DNA of 64,000 nucleotides. Origin: Peptoniphilus_A sp022767005. GTDB taxonomy: Bacteria; Bacillota; Clostridia; Tissierellales; Peptoniphilaceae. Positions within the stretch are counted from its first letter, which is position 1. Every line of letters starts with the position of its first letter. The DNA lies in the NCBI RefSeq assembly GCF_050315115.1, contig NZ_JBNPOJ010000007.1:43315-107314 (forward strand), written 5' to 3'. Positions 20,251 through 29,167 of the stretch are shown in pieces. A program made the position numbers and the translations under genes. The notes beneath the pieces were generated by a model that was given only the letters and a program-made list of their open reading frames with translations, searched no databases and was not told the origin of the DNA.

Positions 20251-21109
20251 CTTCAAGCTCCTTTATTATTTCATTTATGGAGGCTCTAAGTTCATCTATT
20301 TTCTTTACAGTTTCTTCAATTTCCCTATTTAAAACTTTTATATCTATCTTTTCTCTTGTATCTTCTTTTTCTACATAAGTTGAAACAGAAAGGTTATAAT
20401 CATTTTCTTCTATTTCCGCCTTATCTACATATCTTGAAAAGTATTCTACTCCTTTTCTATTTCTGAACTCATCAAGGATTTTTTCAATATTTTTTTCTTC
20501 TAAAATATTATTATTTGTTTCTTTCTTAAATTCTTTGCTGGCATCAATAAATAGAATTTTATTTTCTGTCTTGTTTTTCGCCATAACTAAAACACAAGTG
20601 GCTATTGACGTACCAAAGAAGAGATTTTCTGGAAGCTGAATAATACAGTCAATAAAATTATTGTCTACAAGATATTTTCTAATTGTTTTTTCAGCGCCTT
20701 TTCTGTAAAAAATTCCTGGAAAACATACGATGGCTGCCCTACCCTTGCTTGAAAGATAAAATAATGAGTGCATAATAAAGGCATAGTCGGCATAAGATTT
20801 TGGCGCCAATTTACCTGCTGGTGCAAATCTTTCATCGTTTATTAGTGTTGGATCTCCGTCTCCCACCCACTTTATTGAATATGGTGGATTTGATACTATG
20901 GCATCAAAGGGCTTTTCATCTTTATGTAAGGGATTAATTAGAGTGTCTCCCCTTTTAATTGAAAAGTTATTGTAATTTACATTGTGAAGGAACATATTCA
21001 TGCGAGCCAAATTAAAGTTGGTCATATTGATTTCTTGTCCAAAAAATCCTTCGTCAATTATATGTTCATCAAATTGCTTTTTCATCTGCAAAAGCAAACT
21101 TCCACTCCC
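20243..21109 (-). pseudogene. hsdM: hsdM 3' fragment, cut by the ICE
   Basis: C-terminal part of a type I DNA methyltransferase. It has the catalytic NPPY (FDAIVSNPPYS), the MTase core after it, and a C-terminal helix pair. It begins inside the conserved AdoMet motif: the frame reads GSGSLLLQMKK and then runs upstream into unrelated sequence with a stop two codons before. The usual preceding 200 or more residues and the first half of CGSGS are missing. The other half should lie past the far end of the ICE, outside the window. The disruption removes the promoter and N-terminus, so hsdS and hsdR may depend on transcription from the element. Confidence 0.85.
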
Positions 21110-21140
21110 CTCTCATGTCAAGCTTATGACAAAAAAGGGA
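21104..21140. other. ICE left end / attachment junction region
   Basis: The hsdM reading frame is lost between 21106 and 21112. Just inside is TGTCA...TGACA, an inverted pair around AGCTTA at about 21117-21132, which could be part of the recombinase site. The exact core cannot be set without the other end. Confidence 0.55.
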
Positions 21141-21185
21141 TTATGGTTATGTAATTTAAAAGAGAGTGATTGCTCACTCCCTTAG

Positions 21186-22679
21186 CTACTTCCATATTAT
21201 GTTCAACACTTCGTTTCCTTCACAGAATACTGAATCTATATATTTCTCCATCAATTCTCTGGTAAGTTTAGTGTTGTCTATTACTTCTTTTTCTTCTTTT
21301 GCTTTTAGTATTTTTTCTTTTATTGCTTGTATTTCTTCATCTATCGAATTTTTAGAGTCAATGAATTTTTGTCTATTCATCTTGCCTAATTTATACTTTT
21401 CAAAATTTTGCATTTTCTTAGCTTCAAGATCTTCGATAGATTTTTCCATAGGTTTAACTTTTACTTTTTCATTCTTGATTGGATCTTCTAGACCATATTT
21501 TTCTTTTATTGCTTCAAACACTTGTTCTTCAAGGCTTCCTGCTCTTGAGTTCTTATGTTTTACATTATTACACTTACATATCCTACAAGAAAAATATGTG
21601 TGAACTCTTATAGTTCCATCTTTTCGTTTTCTTTTTGATTGAATACACCCTAGAATGTGATTACAAGTTGGACATTTTGCAAAACCTTGTAGTGGAGATT
21701 TCTTTCTCCATTCATAATCGGTATTTTTACCTTTCATAAATAGATTCTTCTCTTTAATCTTCTGAACTTTTTCAAAGTCTTCTTTAGATATAATAGCTTC
21801 ATGGTTATTTTCAACTCTTCCCCATTCTTCTTTTGGTTTGAATTTAAAAGAAGATGGATTTAATACTGACTTATCTTGCATATTGAAAGTGTAAGTTCCA
21901 GTATAATTTTCATTTGCTAATACATCTATTACATTGCCATTAGTCCAAGTTGGTCTAGGCTTTTTTGCAGTTCTAATTATTGAATATTCGAAATCAAGAT
22001 TTGTTAATTCGCTCTTCCTTTTTGATGGTGTTGGAATTTTTTCTTCATTTAATATCTTAGCTATATTTCTTGAAGATATACCATCAAGTGCAAGTTTGAA
22101 TATCTTCTTTACTATCCAGGCTGTTTCTTCGTCAACTATGATTTTATGTCTATCATTAGGATCTTTCATATATCCCAATGGTGGACTCCAAGCTAAAAAC
22201 TTTCCTTGTTTTTTAAGTGTGGTCATAGAAGACTTTACTTTCTCAGAAATATCTTTTGTGTAGAAATCATATAATAGTCCCTTGAATTGAATATCTAAAT
22301 CTGTTCCATTTCCTTTTTCTTTGTCACTATCATAACCATCATTTATGGCGATAAACCTTACTCCTAGGAATGGAAATATATTTTCAAGATAATCTCCAAG
22401 TGTTATATAATCTCTCATAAATCTGGACAAGTCTTTTACAATTATCGTCTGGATATTATTTTTCTTTACATCTTCCAGCATTCTTTGAAAGGCTGGTCTA
22501 TTTTCATTTGTTCCAGAATATCCATCATCGACATATTCTTCTCTTGTGAAGTTCTTAAATTCTTCATTCTTGTCGAGATAATCGTTTAGATATGCTCTTT
22601 GGTTTATGATACTTTCACTCTCATCAGTCTTTATCATATCTTCAACGGATAATCTAATATAAAGAGCAACCTTACTCAT
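21186..22679 (-). CDS. Large serine recombinase 1 of a triplet
   Basis: A 497-residue integrase/excisionase component. The catalytic serine is Ser11 (YIRLSVED), and the arginine region is DLSRFMRD. The recombinase domain follows, then a zinc ribbon (CPTCNHILGC with a later CRICKC) and a C-terminal coiled coil. It is the gene nearest the element end and overlaps recombinase 2 by 8 bases. Elements of the Tn1549/CTn group often carry such recombinases; a set of three probably acts together. Confidence 0.9.
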   Translation of the reverse strand: MSKVALYIRLSVEDMIKTDESESIINQRAYLNDYLDKNEEFKNFTREEYVDDGYSGTNENRPAFQRMLEDVKKNNIQTIIVKDLSRFMRDYITLGDYLENIFPFLGVRFIAINDGYDSDKEKGNGTDLDIQFKGLLYDFYTKDISEKVKSSMTTLKKQGKFLAWSPPLGYMKDPNDRHKIIVDEETAWIVKKIFKLALDGISSRNIAKILNEEKIPTPSKRKSELTNLDFEYSIIRTAKKPRPTWTNGNVIDVLANENYTGTYTFNMQDKSVLNPSSFKFKPKEEWGRVENNHEAIISKEDFEKVQKIKEKNLFMKGKNTDYEWRKKSPLQGFAKCPTCNHILGCIQSKRKRKDGTIRVHTYFSCRICKCNNVKHKNSRAGSLEEQVFEAIKEKYGLEDPIKNEKVKVKPMEKSIEDLEAKKMQNFEKYKLGKMNRQKFIDSKNSIDEEIQAIKEKILKAKEEKEVIDNTKLTRELMEKYIDSVFCEGNEVLNIIWK

Positions 22680-24342
22680 CGTCTGTTCCTCCTACCAAAT
22701 TATCTATATTGAATTTAAAGGCTATTTCAAATTCGTGTTTATCATAAACTATTATTTTTTCGATTAAGCTATGGATTAAATCTCCAGGTAGCTTTTCCAA
22801 ATTCTTTGAAGCATATAAATCATTTATCCATTTTGTTGATTTTAATCTTTCTTTTTTAAGTTTTGATATATTAACTTCAATTGCTGAAATCTCATTATCA
22901 AATGTATCCATATGACTTTGAGCTATCTCTCTTTTTAATAGATATTCATCTCTATCAATCTTGCCTAGACTATATTCTTCATAGGCTCTTTGAATGATAT
23001 TTTCTTCATTTAGATTTTTTCTTTTAAGATTTTCAATGTCTTTCTTAAAAGTATCTATTGCGTTATTAAATCTAGCTTTAATTCGGTTAACAAATTTTGT
23101 CTTGCTAGTTGTCTTCATAATAAACTCAGAAATCTTATCACTAATAGCCTGATCCAAATCTCTTTCCATAATGAATACTGATTTTTCAGGCTTTATACTT
23201 CCACTAAATCTCTCATTCTGAAATGAATAGTAAAGTCTATCTTTATTTTTACCATAGATACGAGTTCTTCTATTAAGTTCTTTGCCAGTATTATTATTAA
23301 TTACAAGACCTTTAAATCTGTTCTCATAGTCCCTATTTTCAAAATTGTGCATTGGCGAACTGAAAACATGATTTTTCTTTCTTTCTTGTCTTTCTCGTAA
23401 GATTCTTTCGTGAACTTCCTTAGAAATGATTGCTTCATGTGCATTCTCACAAATTATATACTGACTTTCGTCTACAAAATGTTGCTTAATGCCTTTTGCT
23501 AGATTTTGTTGCTTAACTCCTTGTACTAAAGTCCCCGTATAAGCTGGGTTTGTAAGCATTTTTGAAATTGTCCCTTTATTCCATTCAGGATCATCATCTT
23601 GTCTGTAAACTCTCCCAGTTTTATAGTAAATCATTCCAGGAGCATAGCCTTTTTCATTAAAATGCTTTGCGACTTCATATTGGCTTTTGCCTTGAAGAGT
23701 CAAATCAAACATCTCTTCCACAATAAATCTAACATTTTCATCAATTACAAGTTTTTGACCTTCTTTAGATTTTTTAATCTTGTACCCGTAAGGTGGAACA
23801 GATCCAATAAAGTATCCGTTTCTTGCTCTATTGTGTTTTGAGGTCTTTATCTTAACTGAAATATCCTTAGCATACATATCGTTGATAATATTTTTAAGAG
23901 TAACCTCAAAAGATTTCTTTGAATCTGTTTCTTTGACTGTGTCTAATTTATCATTAACTGAAATAAATCTAACACCTAAAAATGGAAAAACTTTATCAAT
24001 CAATCTTCCCATTTCGAGATATTCTCTTCCAAGTCTTGATAAATCTCTGATAATAATACAATTGATTCTTCTATCTCTAATATCTTGCATCATATTCTGA
24101 AATGATGGTCTTTCAAAGTTTGTCCCACTATATTCATAGTCAGTGTAAACTTCTAAAACATCTATATTTTCTTTTAATGCATATTCTTTACAAGACAGTA
24201 TTTGAGTTTCTATTGAGTATGATTTTTCTCTCCACTCTTCTGTTCTTTCGTTAGATAGTCTTGTATAAATTCCGGCCTTAAAGACTTTTCTTTCTGTCTT
24301 TTCATTTTTCTTTTCAATATATCTTTTGGAAGTTCTTGCCAT
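22672..24342 (-). CDS. Large serine recombinase 2, zinc ribbon degenerate
   Basis: A 556-residue serine recombinase with an N-terminal basic extension; the catalytic serine is Ser30 (IYTRLSNE) and the DLSRLGREY motif is present. In the place of the zinc ribbon (GLVINNNTGKELNRRTRIYG) there are no cysteine pairs, unlike its two neighbours. The C-terminal coiled coil is retained. It overlaps both neighbours, so the three are co-translated. The missing cysteines suggest a specialised DNA-binding or helper role. Confidence 0.88.
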   Translation of the reverse strand: MARTSKRYIEKKNEKTERKVFKAGIYTRLSNERTEEWREKSYSIETQILSCKEYALKENIDVLEVYTDYEYSGTNFERPSFQNMMQDIRDRRINCIIIRDLSRLGREYLEMGRLIDKVFPFLGVRFISVNDKLDTVKETDSKKSFEVTLKNIINDMYAKDISVKIKTSKHNRARNGYFIGSVPPYGYKIKKSKEGQKLVIDENVRFIVEEMFDLTLQGKSQYEVAKHFNEKGYAPGMIYYKTGRVYRQDDDPEWNKGTISKMLTNPAYTGTLVQGVKQQNLAKGIKQHFVDESQYIICENAHEAIISKEVHERILRERQERKKNHVFSSPMHNFENRDYENRFKGLVINNNTGKELNRRTRIYGKNKDRLYYSFQNERFSGSIKPEKSVFIMERDLDQAISDKISEFIMKTTSKTKFVNRIKARFNNAIDTFKKDIENLKRKNLNEENIIQRAYEEYSLGKIDRDEYLLKREIAQSHMDTFDNEISAIEVNISKLKKERLKSTKWINDLYASKNLEKLPGDLIHSLIEKIIVYDKHEFEIAFKFNIDNLVGGTDDE

Positions 24343-26015
24343 TATAAAACACCTCCAGCTAATTGCATTGGAGTCTTATTTTCAAGAGAATTTCCAAAGA
24401 CCTTATTTATTGAAATCAAATTTTTCTTTACTTCGGACTTACTTTCACTTTCTTCTTTTATAAGGGTCTTCAGTAAGTTAACTGTTTCCAAATTATTAAA
24501 GACAAAATTAATCTCATTATTTTCTCCAATTTCAATTCTATCTATAAAAGATACAATTGTTAGTCTATTTAGGCTGCTTAAATCAGTGGGAACAATTTTG
24601 GAAACCAAACTGTCCTTGTTTTTCATCTTTTCTTGCAAGCTAGCAAGTATATTTTTCTTTGTAGCAATTTGTTTCTCTATTTCCCTGATCTTAATAAGAT
24701 AATTTTTTCTGAACCTTTCAAACTCTTCAGAAGTTATAAGTTCATCTTCTAAGTCCATATATAAAGATTGTCTAAGTCTTTCATACTTTCTCTTTTCTGA
24801 GTTTAAGCTTTCAAAGTCAATATTAAATGTAACTTTTGATACATCTAACTTATTAACTTGACTTAGTAATTCATTATATTTCTTTAAATAATCTTTAAGT
24901 GCAAAAAGAGTCATATCCAGTAGATAGTCTTCTTTTATACTATGTCTTGTGCAATCCCCTTTGTTATTATAGTGAGAACAAATATAAAAAATATTATATC
25001 CATTCTTGGACTTAACCTTTCTTCTAACCATTGAAGATCCACAATCTTTGCAATAAAGCATTCCTGATAAAATATGTGGTATATCTGCTGATTGTTTTAC
25101 ATCTCGGAGCATCATCTTATTAGCCAAAGCATAAATGCTTTTTGAAATAATAGGCTTATGAGAGTCGTTTATTACAATCCAATCTTCTTCATTTACTTCT
25201 ACTTCTCTCTTAGACTTGTAATTTAGTTTTCTAGTTTTCCCTTGTTCAAGTACTCCTATATAGACCTTGTTTGTAATAATCCTATTGACCATTTTTGCGT
25301 CCCATTTAGAGTCTTTAACAATAAAACCAGTAGTATGATTATCACCAGAATTTTCTTTATGCTTAGATGGTGTTACACAACCTATGCTATTTAAAAAATC
25401 TGCAATAGCCTTAGACGAATAACCGTCTATCTTCATATTGAAGATTCTTTCAATTATATGCGAAACTTCTGTATCAACGACTAACTTATGTTTGTTTTTG
25501 CTATCTTTCTTATAACCAAAAGGAGCAAATGCACCAATAAATTCACCATTTTTTCTTTTAATTTCTTTTGAAGATTTAACCTTCATAGAAATATCCCTAC
25601 AATAAGAATCATTAATAAAGTTTCTTATAGGAAGAATTAGGTGTGTATCGCTTACATCTGCATTTTCACTGTCATAATTATCGTTTACGGATATAAACCT
25701 TATACCTTTTTCTGGAAATATCTTTTGTAGATATTTTCCTGATTCGATATAATCTCTCCCAAAACGGGATAAGTCCTTCACAATAATTGTTTTGAACTTC
25801 TTTTCTTCAAGATCTTGAATCATCTTCTTAAATTTTGGTCTGTCAAAATTAGATCCTGAAAAGCCATCGTCTACATATTCAGCAACAACTTTAAAATCAT
25901 TGTCCCTTGCATATGATTTGATAATCTGTCTTTGATTTGAAATAGAATTACTTTCTGTGCTATCTCCATCCTCTCTCGATAAACGAAGATACATACAAGC
26001 AAATTTTTCCATCAC
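24342..26015 (-). CDS. Large serine recombinase 3
   Basis: A 557-residue serine recombinase with catalytic Ser13 (YLRLSRED), DLSRFGRDY, and a recombinase domain ending with KDCGSSMVRRK and a second Cys of the zinc ribbon. A coiled coil and a C-terminal domain follow. First gene of the integration operon, with an AGGAGG-type site. Its stop and the start of recombinase 2 share one base. Confidence 0.9.
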   Translation of the reverse strand: MMEKFACMYLRLSREDGDSTESNSISNQRQIIKSYARDNDFKVVAEYVDDGFSGSNFDRPKFKKMIQDLEEKKFKTIIVKDLSRFGRDYIESGKYLQKIFPEKGIRFISVNDNYDSENADVSDTHLILPIRNFINDSYCRDISMKVKSSKEIKRKNGEFIGAFAPFGYKKDSKNKHKLVVDTEVSHIIERIFNMKIDGYSSKAIADFLNSIGCVTPSKHKENSGDNHTTGFIVKDSKWDAKMVNRIITNKVYIGVLEQGKTRKLNYKSKREVEVNEEDWIVINDSHKPIISKSIYALANKMMLRDVKQSADIPHILSGMLYCKDCGSSMVRRKVKSKNGYNIFYICSHYNNKGDCTRHSIKEDYLLDMTLFALKDYLKKYNELLSQVNKLDVSKVTFNIDFESLNSEKRKYERLRQSLYMDLEDELITSEEFERFRKNYLIKIREIEKQIATKKNILASLQEKMKNKDSLVSKIVPTDLSSLNRLTIVSFIDRIEIGENNEINFVFNNLETVNLLKTLIKEESESKSEVKKNLISINKVFGNSLENKTPMQLAGGVL

Positions 26016-26112
26016 AAAACCTCCTTAATTTGTATTTGGGCAAATAGTCATTAAGGAGTTCTTCTACCACTTATATTTTACCGCACCCAAGTTTTTAAGT
26101 CAGCACCCCAGC

Positions 26113-26268
26113 TTATAGTCTTATACAAGCTCTACATAAATAAAGTTCTACAATATCTAGTAAGTCGAGGGACTCTTTATCACTTTGAGTGTAAGTAATT
26201 TTTTTAGAATAATCTTCTTTTGATATTTGCTCTTTAGGTTTACATTTCTTCTTTTCTTTTGTATTCAT
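26113..26268 (-). CDS. Small hypothetical ICE protein
   Basis: A protein of 51 residues beginning MNTKEKKK; the ATG at 26268 is preferred because GAGG lies before it. It is charged, with a short C-terminal hydrophobic, cysteine-containing end. I do not recognise it. It could be an excisionase-like accessory given its place beside the recombinases, but nothing in the sequence proves that. Confidence 0.35.
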   Translation of the reverse strand: MNTKEKKKCKPKEQISKEDYSKKITYTQSDKESLDLLDIVELYLCRACIRL

Positions 26269-26810
26269 AGGTTTTACCTCACAATATAAAATTAAAGTTT
26301 TTTGACATTGACAAGTGCCTTGGATTAGCAACATAGGAATCTCACCTCCGCCTCTATTCAGGATGAGCCGGCTTCAACCTTAGAAGTATCATTATCCTCA
26401 CTTTCTTCATAGCGAATAGGGTATCCCTCCCTATATTCAAACTCTTACTTATCGCTCCCTTTCTTCTTCCCTTGCTTTTAGCTTAGCAGTACTTGTTTTG
26501 CCGAATTATTCAGCAGAAAGATCTTGGCGGATAGGTTATTACGCTCCAAAAATGATTAATGTCTTGTCTTGGTCTATTCAATTGTTAAGGTTCAAAATTT
26601 ATCGAGAGCTATTAATCTTTTTAAAATTTGACCATCAGAAAATACTTATCTTGATGAAACAAAATTGTTTAAAATTACCCTCTTATACTTAACAGTGAAA
26701 AGAAGTCTTTCTTGGTAACCAATTTTCAAAAATAAATTTGGTTAAATGAAAAGGTCCAATTCCCACTGTATAAGTAACAGTGAAAATTAGACCTTCTTGG
26801 CAACTGTCAT
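26269..26810. other. ICE intergenic region with small ORF remnants and paired hairpins
   Basis: Minus-strand translation gives short broken peptides, for example EYREGYPIRYEESEDND near 26355-26440 and KLKAREEERER near 26460-26500, each ended by stops. They may be decayed small ICE genes. Toward 26687-26800 there are two related segments, each starting ACAGTGAAAA and ending near CTTCTTGG. Confidence 0.4.
26752..26796 (-). terminator. Hairpin terminator after the sigma-like gene
   Basis: AAGGTC...CACTGT and ACAGTG...GACCTT form a long, nearly perfect inverted repeat. On the minus strand it lies 15-60 bases after the stop at 26811 and is followed by TTTTCATTT. Confidence 0.65.
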
Positions 26811-27221
26811 CTAAAAGTTTTCCAACATTTCCTTTAGTTTTTCTAAGACTTTATTACGCCTTTTTATAACGGCTGGATGAGAAATATTCAGTTTAGCAGC
26901 TACTTCTCTAATTGTTTTTTCTTTATAAAAAAGACTTTCTATCAAATCCCTTTCAACAGGGTTGAGTTTAGAAATAGCTCTTCTTACTTCTTCAATCATT
27001 TCCTTTGTTTCGATAATTTTTTCAACATCAAATTCCAGATCTTCTAAATTTTCTTCAAAATTACCATCATGATTATAGGAACAAAAAAAGAAACAGTTAT
27101 TTAACCTGTCTCTTCTCATTTGATATTTTTCTTTATTCAATTCACTATGATAAGCAAGATATACTTCCTTGCTAACAACTACTTTCTTTCCTTCTACAAA
27201 TAAATAATATTCTTTGTCCAT
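26811..27221 (-). CDS. Sigma-70-like / HTH transcription regulator of the ICE
   Basis: A 136-residue protein. The ATG at 27221 is chosen because AAGGAGG precedes it. The C-terminal third matches the sigma region 4 helix-turn-helix: LNPVERDLIESLFYKEKT, then IREVAAKLNISHPAV and a positively charged last helix. The N-terminal half has no sigma region 2 core. Similar short sigma-like proteins occupy this place in Tn916 (orf7) and related elements, where they promote excision and transfer functions. Confidence 0.75.
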   Translation of the reverse strand: MDKEYYLFVEGKKVVVSKEVYLAYHSELNKEKYQMRRDRLNNCFFFCSYNHDGNFEENLEDLEFDVEKIIETKEMIEEVRRAISKLNPVERDLIESLFYKEKTIREVAAKLNISHPAVIKRRNKVLEKLKEMLENF

Positions 27222-27315
27222 TAATTTTTCCTCCTTGTTGACATGAATTTCTTTTGTTTGAAAATAAAATTCACACAAGGAGGGCTTCTAATTCTATGCA
27301 TATATTCTCCTGGGC

Positions 27316-27353
27316 ATAAAAAAAGACCGAAAGAAAATAAATTCTTTCAGTCA
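27316..27353 (-). terminator. Terminator between ArpU-like gene and sigma-like gene
   Basis: GACTGAAAGA pairs with TCTTTCGGTC (27325-27334 with 27343-27352, one wobble), followed on the minus strand by T7. It lies downstream of the 27491-28051 gene but upstream of the sigma-like gene, so it can also act as a leader stop for the latter. Confidence 0.8.
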
Positions 27354-27398
27354 ATAAATGCCAATATTAAATTTAGGTGCAGATCACCCATCATGGAT

Positions 27399-27420
27399 AT
27401 TATATATGCACTTAAGTACA
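27399..27420 (-). promoter_or_regulatory. Candidate minus-strand promoter with operator-like TGTAC...TGCA
   Basis: A TATAAT (27399-27404, minus strand) has a near-palindrome at 27407-27420 (plus strand TGCAC-TTAA-GTACA) in its spacer. A closely similar 14-mer lies at 28174-28187 before the ImmR-like gene. The -35 is poor, so activator or sigma help is possible. Confidence 0.35.
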
Positions 27421-27490
27421 CATAAAATTCGTATATGGTACTTTTTTCATTCGGAAATAGTACGCAATAAGTTCGTCATAAATTAATTTC

Positions 27491-28051
27491 TTAGATGTTC
27501 ATTATTTCTTCAATGCTACGACCGTCTTCAAGTTGGCTAATAGCAGTCGGTAAAGTATATCCCCAAATTATTACACCAACCAATGCAATTGCTTCCTTTT
27601 TTCTTTGATAATAAACAGTTCTCTCTAAAGATACGCTTCTCATACAAGCTTCATCAGTAATCTTTTTTTCAGCAATGTAGTAGTTATAAATAATCTTATG
27701 ATAGATTTCTCCATATTCTGGATAAACTTTTAGCCTAACACAAGCATCATAAATTATTAAAAGCATAAGCTTACTATCCATTACATTGGAAACTCTATTA
27801 TTAAACTTTTCTTCAACTTTTTCTGGAGCAAATGTAGAAAGATACAAGTAAGCAGATTCTGAAGTTGACCCATAGTTTTCTTTACTCTCAAACATCATAA
27901 AATTTGCCCTGCTATCTACTGCCCAGGTAACTTGTCTATATAAACTTAAAATAAGTTTTGCAGCTGAACTAATTTCTTCAAATTTCAAGTTGCTATCTGC
28001 ATACATGTTCATTATATTCTTTAAAGTTTTACTTATTCTCAATCTAATCAC
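27491..28051 (-). CDS. ArpU/sigma-like ICE regulator, unknown function
   Basis: A 186-residue protein divergent from the ImmR-like gene. The C-terminal part (SLERTVYYQRKKEAIALVGVIIWGY) resembles the end of ArpU-type and sigma-like HTH proteins, which commonly end with a TYYxxKKEAI-LxGxALWG motif. The rest is helical and unfamiliar. Its place in the regulatory block between the sigma-like gene and the ImmR/ImmA pair suggests a role in switching on transfer. The family call is tentative. Confidence 0.45.
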   Translation of the reverse strand: MIRLRISKTLKNIMNMYADSNLKFEEISSAAKLILSLYRQVTWAVDSRANFMMFESKENYGSTSESAYLYLSTFAPEKVEEKFNNRVSNVMDSKLMLLIIYDACVRLKVYPEYGEIYHKIIYNYYIAEKKITDEACMRSVSLERTVYYQRKKEAIALVGVIIWGYTLPTAISQLEDGRSIEEIMNI

Positions 28052-28065
28052 CCCAATACAACTTA

Positions 28066-28094
28066 TTTACAAACTTGAATGTTTGTGCTATAAT
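28066..28094 (+). promoter_or_regulatory. Promoter and palindromic operator of the ImmR-like gene
   Basis: TTTACA (28066-28071), 17 bases, TATAAT (28089-28094). The spacer holds a perfect palindrome ACAAAC-TTGAAT-GTTTGT (28069-28086) that overlaps the -35. That is the expected place for a repressor site between divergent genes. Confidence 0.65.
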
Positions 28095-28200
28095 ATGAAT
28101 ATAAGTTCAGTTTGTATTATATCTCAAATTGAAAAATAATTCAAGCACTATTGTTCGTATTAAAAGTTATAAATGCACATTAGTACAGGAGGTTAAAGTT

Positions 28201-28602
28201 ATGGCTTTTGCGGATAGATTAAAGGAATTTCGTGAAAAAGAAAAGTTAAGTCAAGCAGATTTTGCAAAAATGATAGGAATAAGTACAAGAACTCTTGTAC
28301 ATTATGAAGACGGAGAAAGATACCCAAGAGATGTCGAGGTTTACAAAAAAATAGCTGAAGTTATGGACTGTGATTACAATTATCTTCTAGAAGATAGTGA
28401 CGAATTTTTAAATCGAGTTTATAACATGGGTGGCAAAAGAGAATTAGAAAAAGCTAGAGCATTAACAGAAGGTCTAAGTTCTTTATTTGCAGGTGGAGAA
28501 ATATCTGATGAAGATAAAGATGCTGCTTTTGAAGCTATTACTCGTGCTTATTGGGAGGCTAAAAGAGAAAACAAGAAATACGGTCGTAAGAAAAAAGATT
28601 AG
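28201..28602 (+). CDS. XRE-family repressor, ImmR-like
   Basis: A 133-residue protein; the ATG at 28201 has AGGAGG 8 bases upstream. The N-terminal HTH reads EKLSQADFAKMIGISTRTLVHYEDGERYPRD, and the C-terminal region is helical and acidic. It is followed after 8 bases by a metallopeptidase gene. This ImmR/ImmA pairing controls ICEBs1: the repressor holds the element silent until the protease cleaves it. Confidence 0.8.
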   Translation: MAFADRLKEFREKEKLSQADFAKMIGISTRTLVHYEDGERYPRDVEVYKKIAEVMDCDYNYLLEDSDEFLNRVYNMGGKRELEKARALTEGLSSLFAGGEISDEDKDAAFEAITRAYWEAKRENKKYGRKKKD

Positions 28603-28610
28603 GTGATTTT

Positions 28611-29159
28611 ATGAGCATGAATCGCTATATATATGATAAGGTTAATCGACTTATAAAAAAATATAAGACACGAGATCCTATCGAATTAATAGAAGCTTTG
28701 AATATTAACCTAGTATATCTACCTGAAACAAAAATACTTTTAGGAATGTACCATTATATTCAAAGAAACAGATTTATTTTTATCAGTAGCAACACAAATT
28801 TTAATAGAAAAACTATATTAGCACATGAATTAGGTCACGATCAACTTCACAGAGATTATTGTATGAGTGGCGGAGCTTTTCATGACCAAACAGTATTAAA
28901 CCCAACAAACAAATTTGAAACTGAAGCAAATATTTTTGCAGCTCATTTATTAATTAGTGATGAAGATGTCTTCGATAATATTAATGATCAAGTTTGTGAT
29001 TATGAAATCGCTGGAAAGTTAGGTGTAGATATAAATTTACTAAATCTAAAAATTTCTGAGTTGGCAAAAATGGGCAAGTTTAATAAACCAATTAATGTTA
29101 ATACACCTCAGGGAGATTTTCTCAAAAACTATCGTCCTGAACATGATGACTATTATTAG
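28611..29159 (+). CDS. ImmA/IrrE-type metallopeptidase
   Basis: A 182-residue protein with the zinc motif HELGH in TILAHELGHDQLHRDY and a downstream glutamate-rich helix (FETEANIFAAHLLI), the typical ImmA/IrrE arrangement. Its likely substrate is the repressor encoded just upstream. In ICEBs1 the equivalent protease is activated by DNA damage or quorum signals. The start has AGGTG before it and follows the repressor gene closely. Confidence 0.88.
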   Translation: MSMNRYIYDKVNRLIKKYKTRDPIELIEALNINLVYLPETKILLGMYHYIQRNRFIFISSNTNFNRKTILAHELGHDQLHRDYCMSGGAFHDQTVLNPTNKFETEANIFAAHLLISDEDVFDNINDQVCDYEIAGKLGVDINLLNLKISELAKMGKFNKPINVNTPQGDFLKNYRPEHDDYY

Positions 29160-29167
29160 GAGACTCT

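Noticed and set aside
26498..26692. 64-residue plus-strand ORF in the ICE intergenic region
   Set aside because: No ribosome site or conserved motif, and it runs through the region of broken small ORFs and hairpins.
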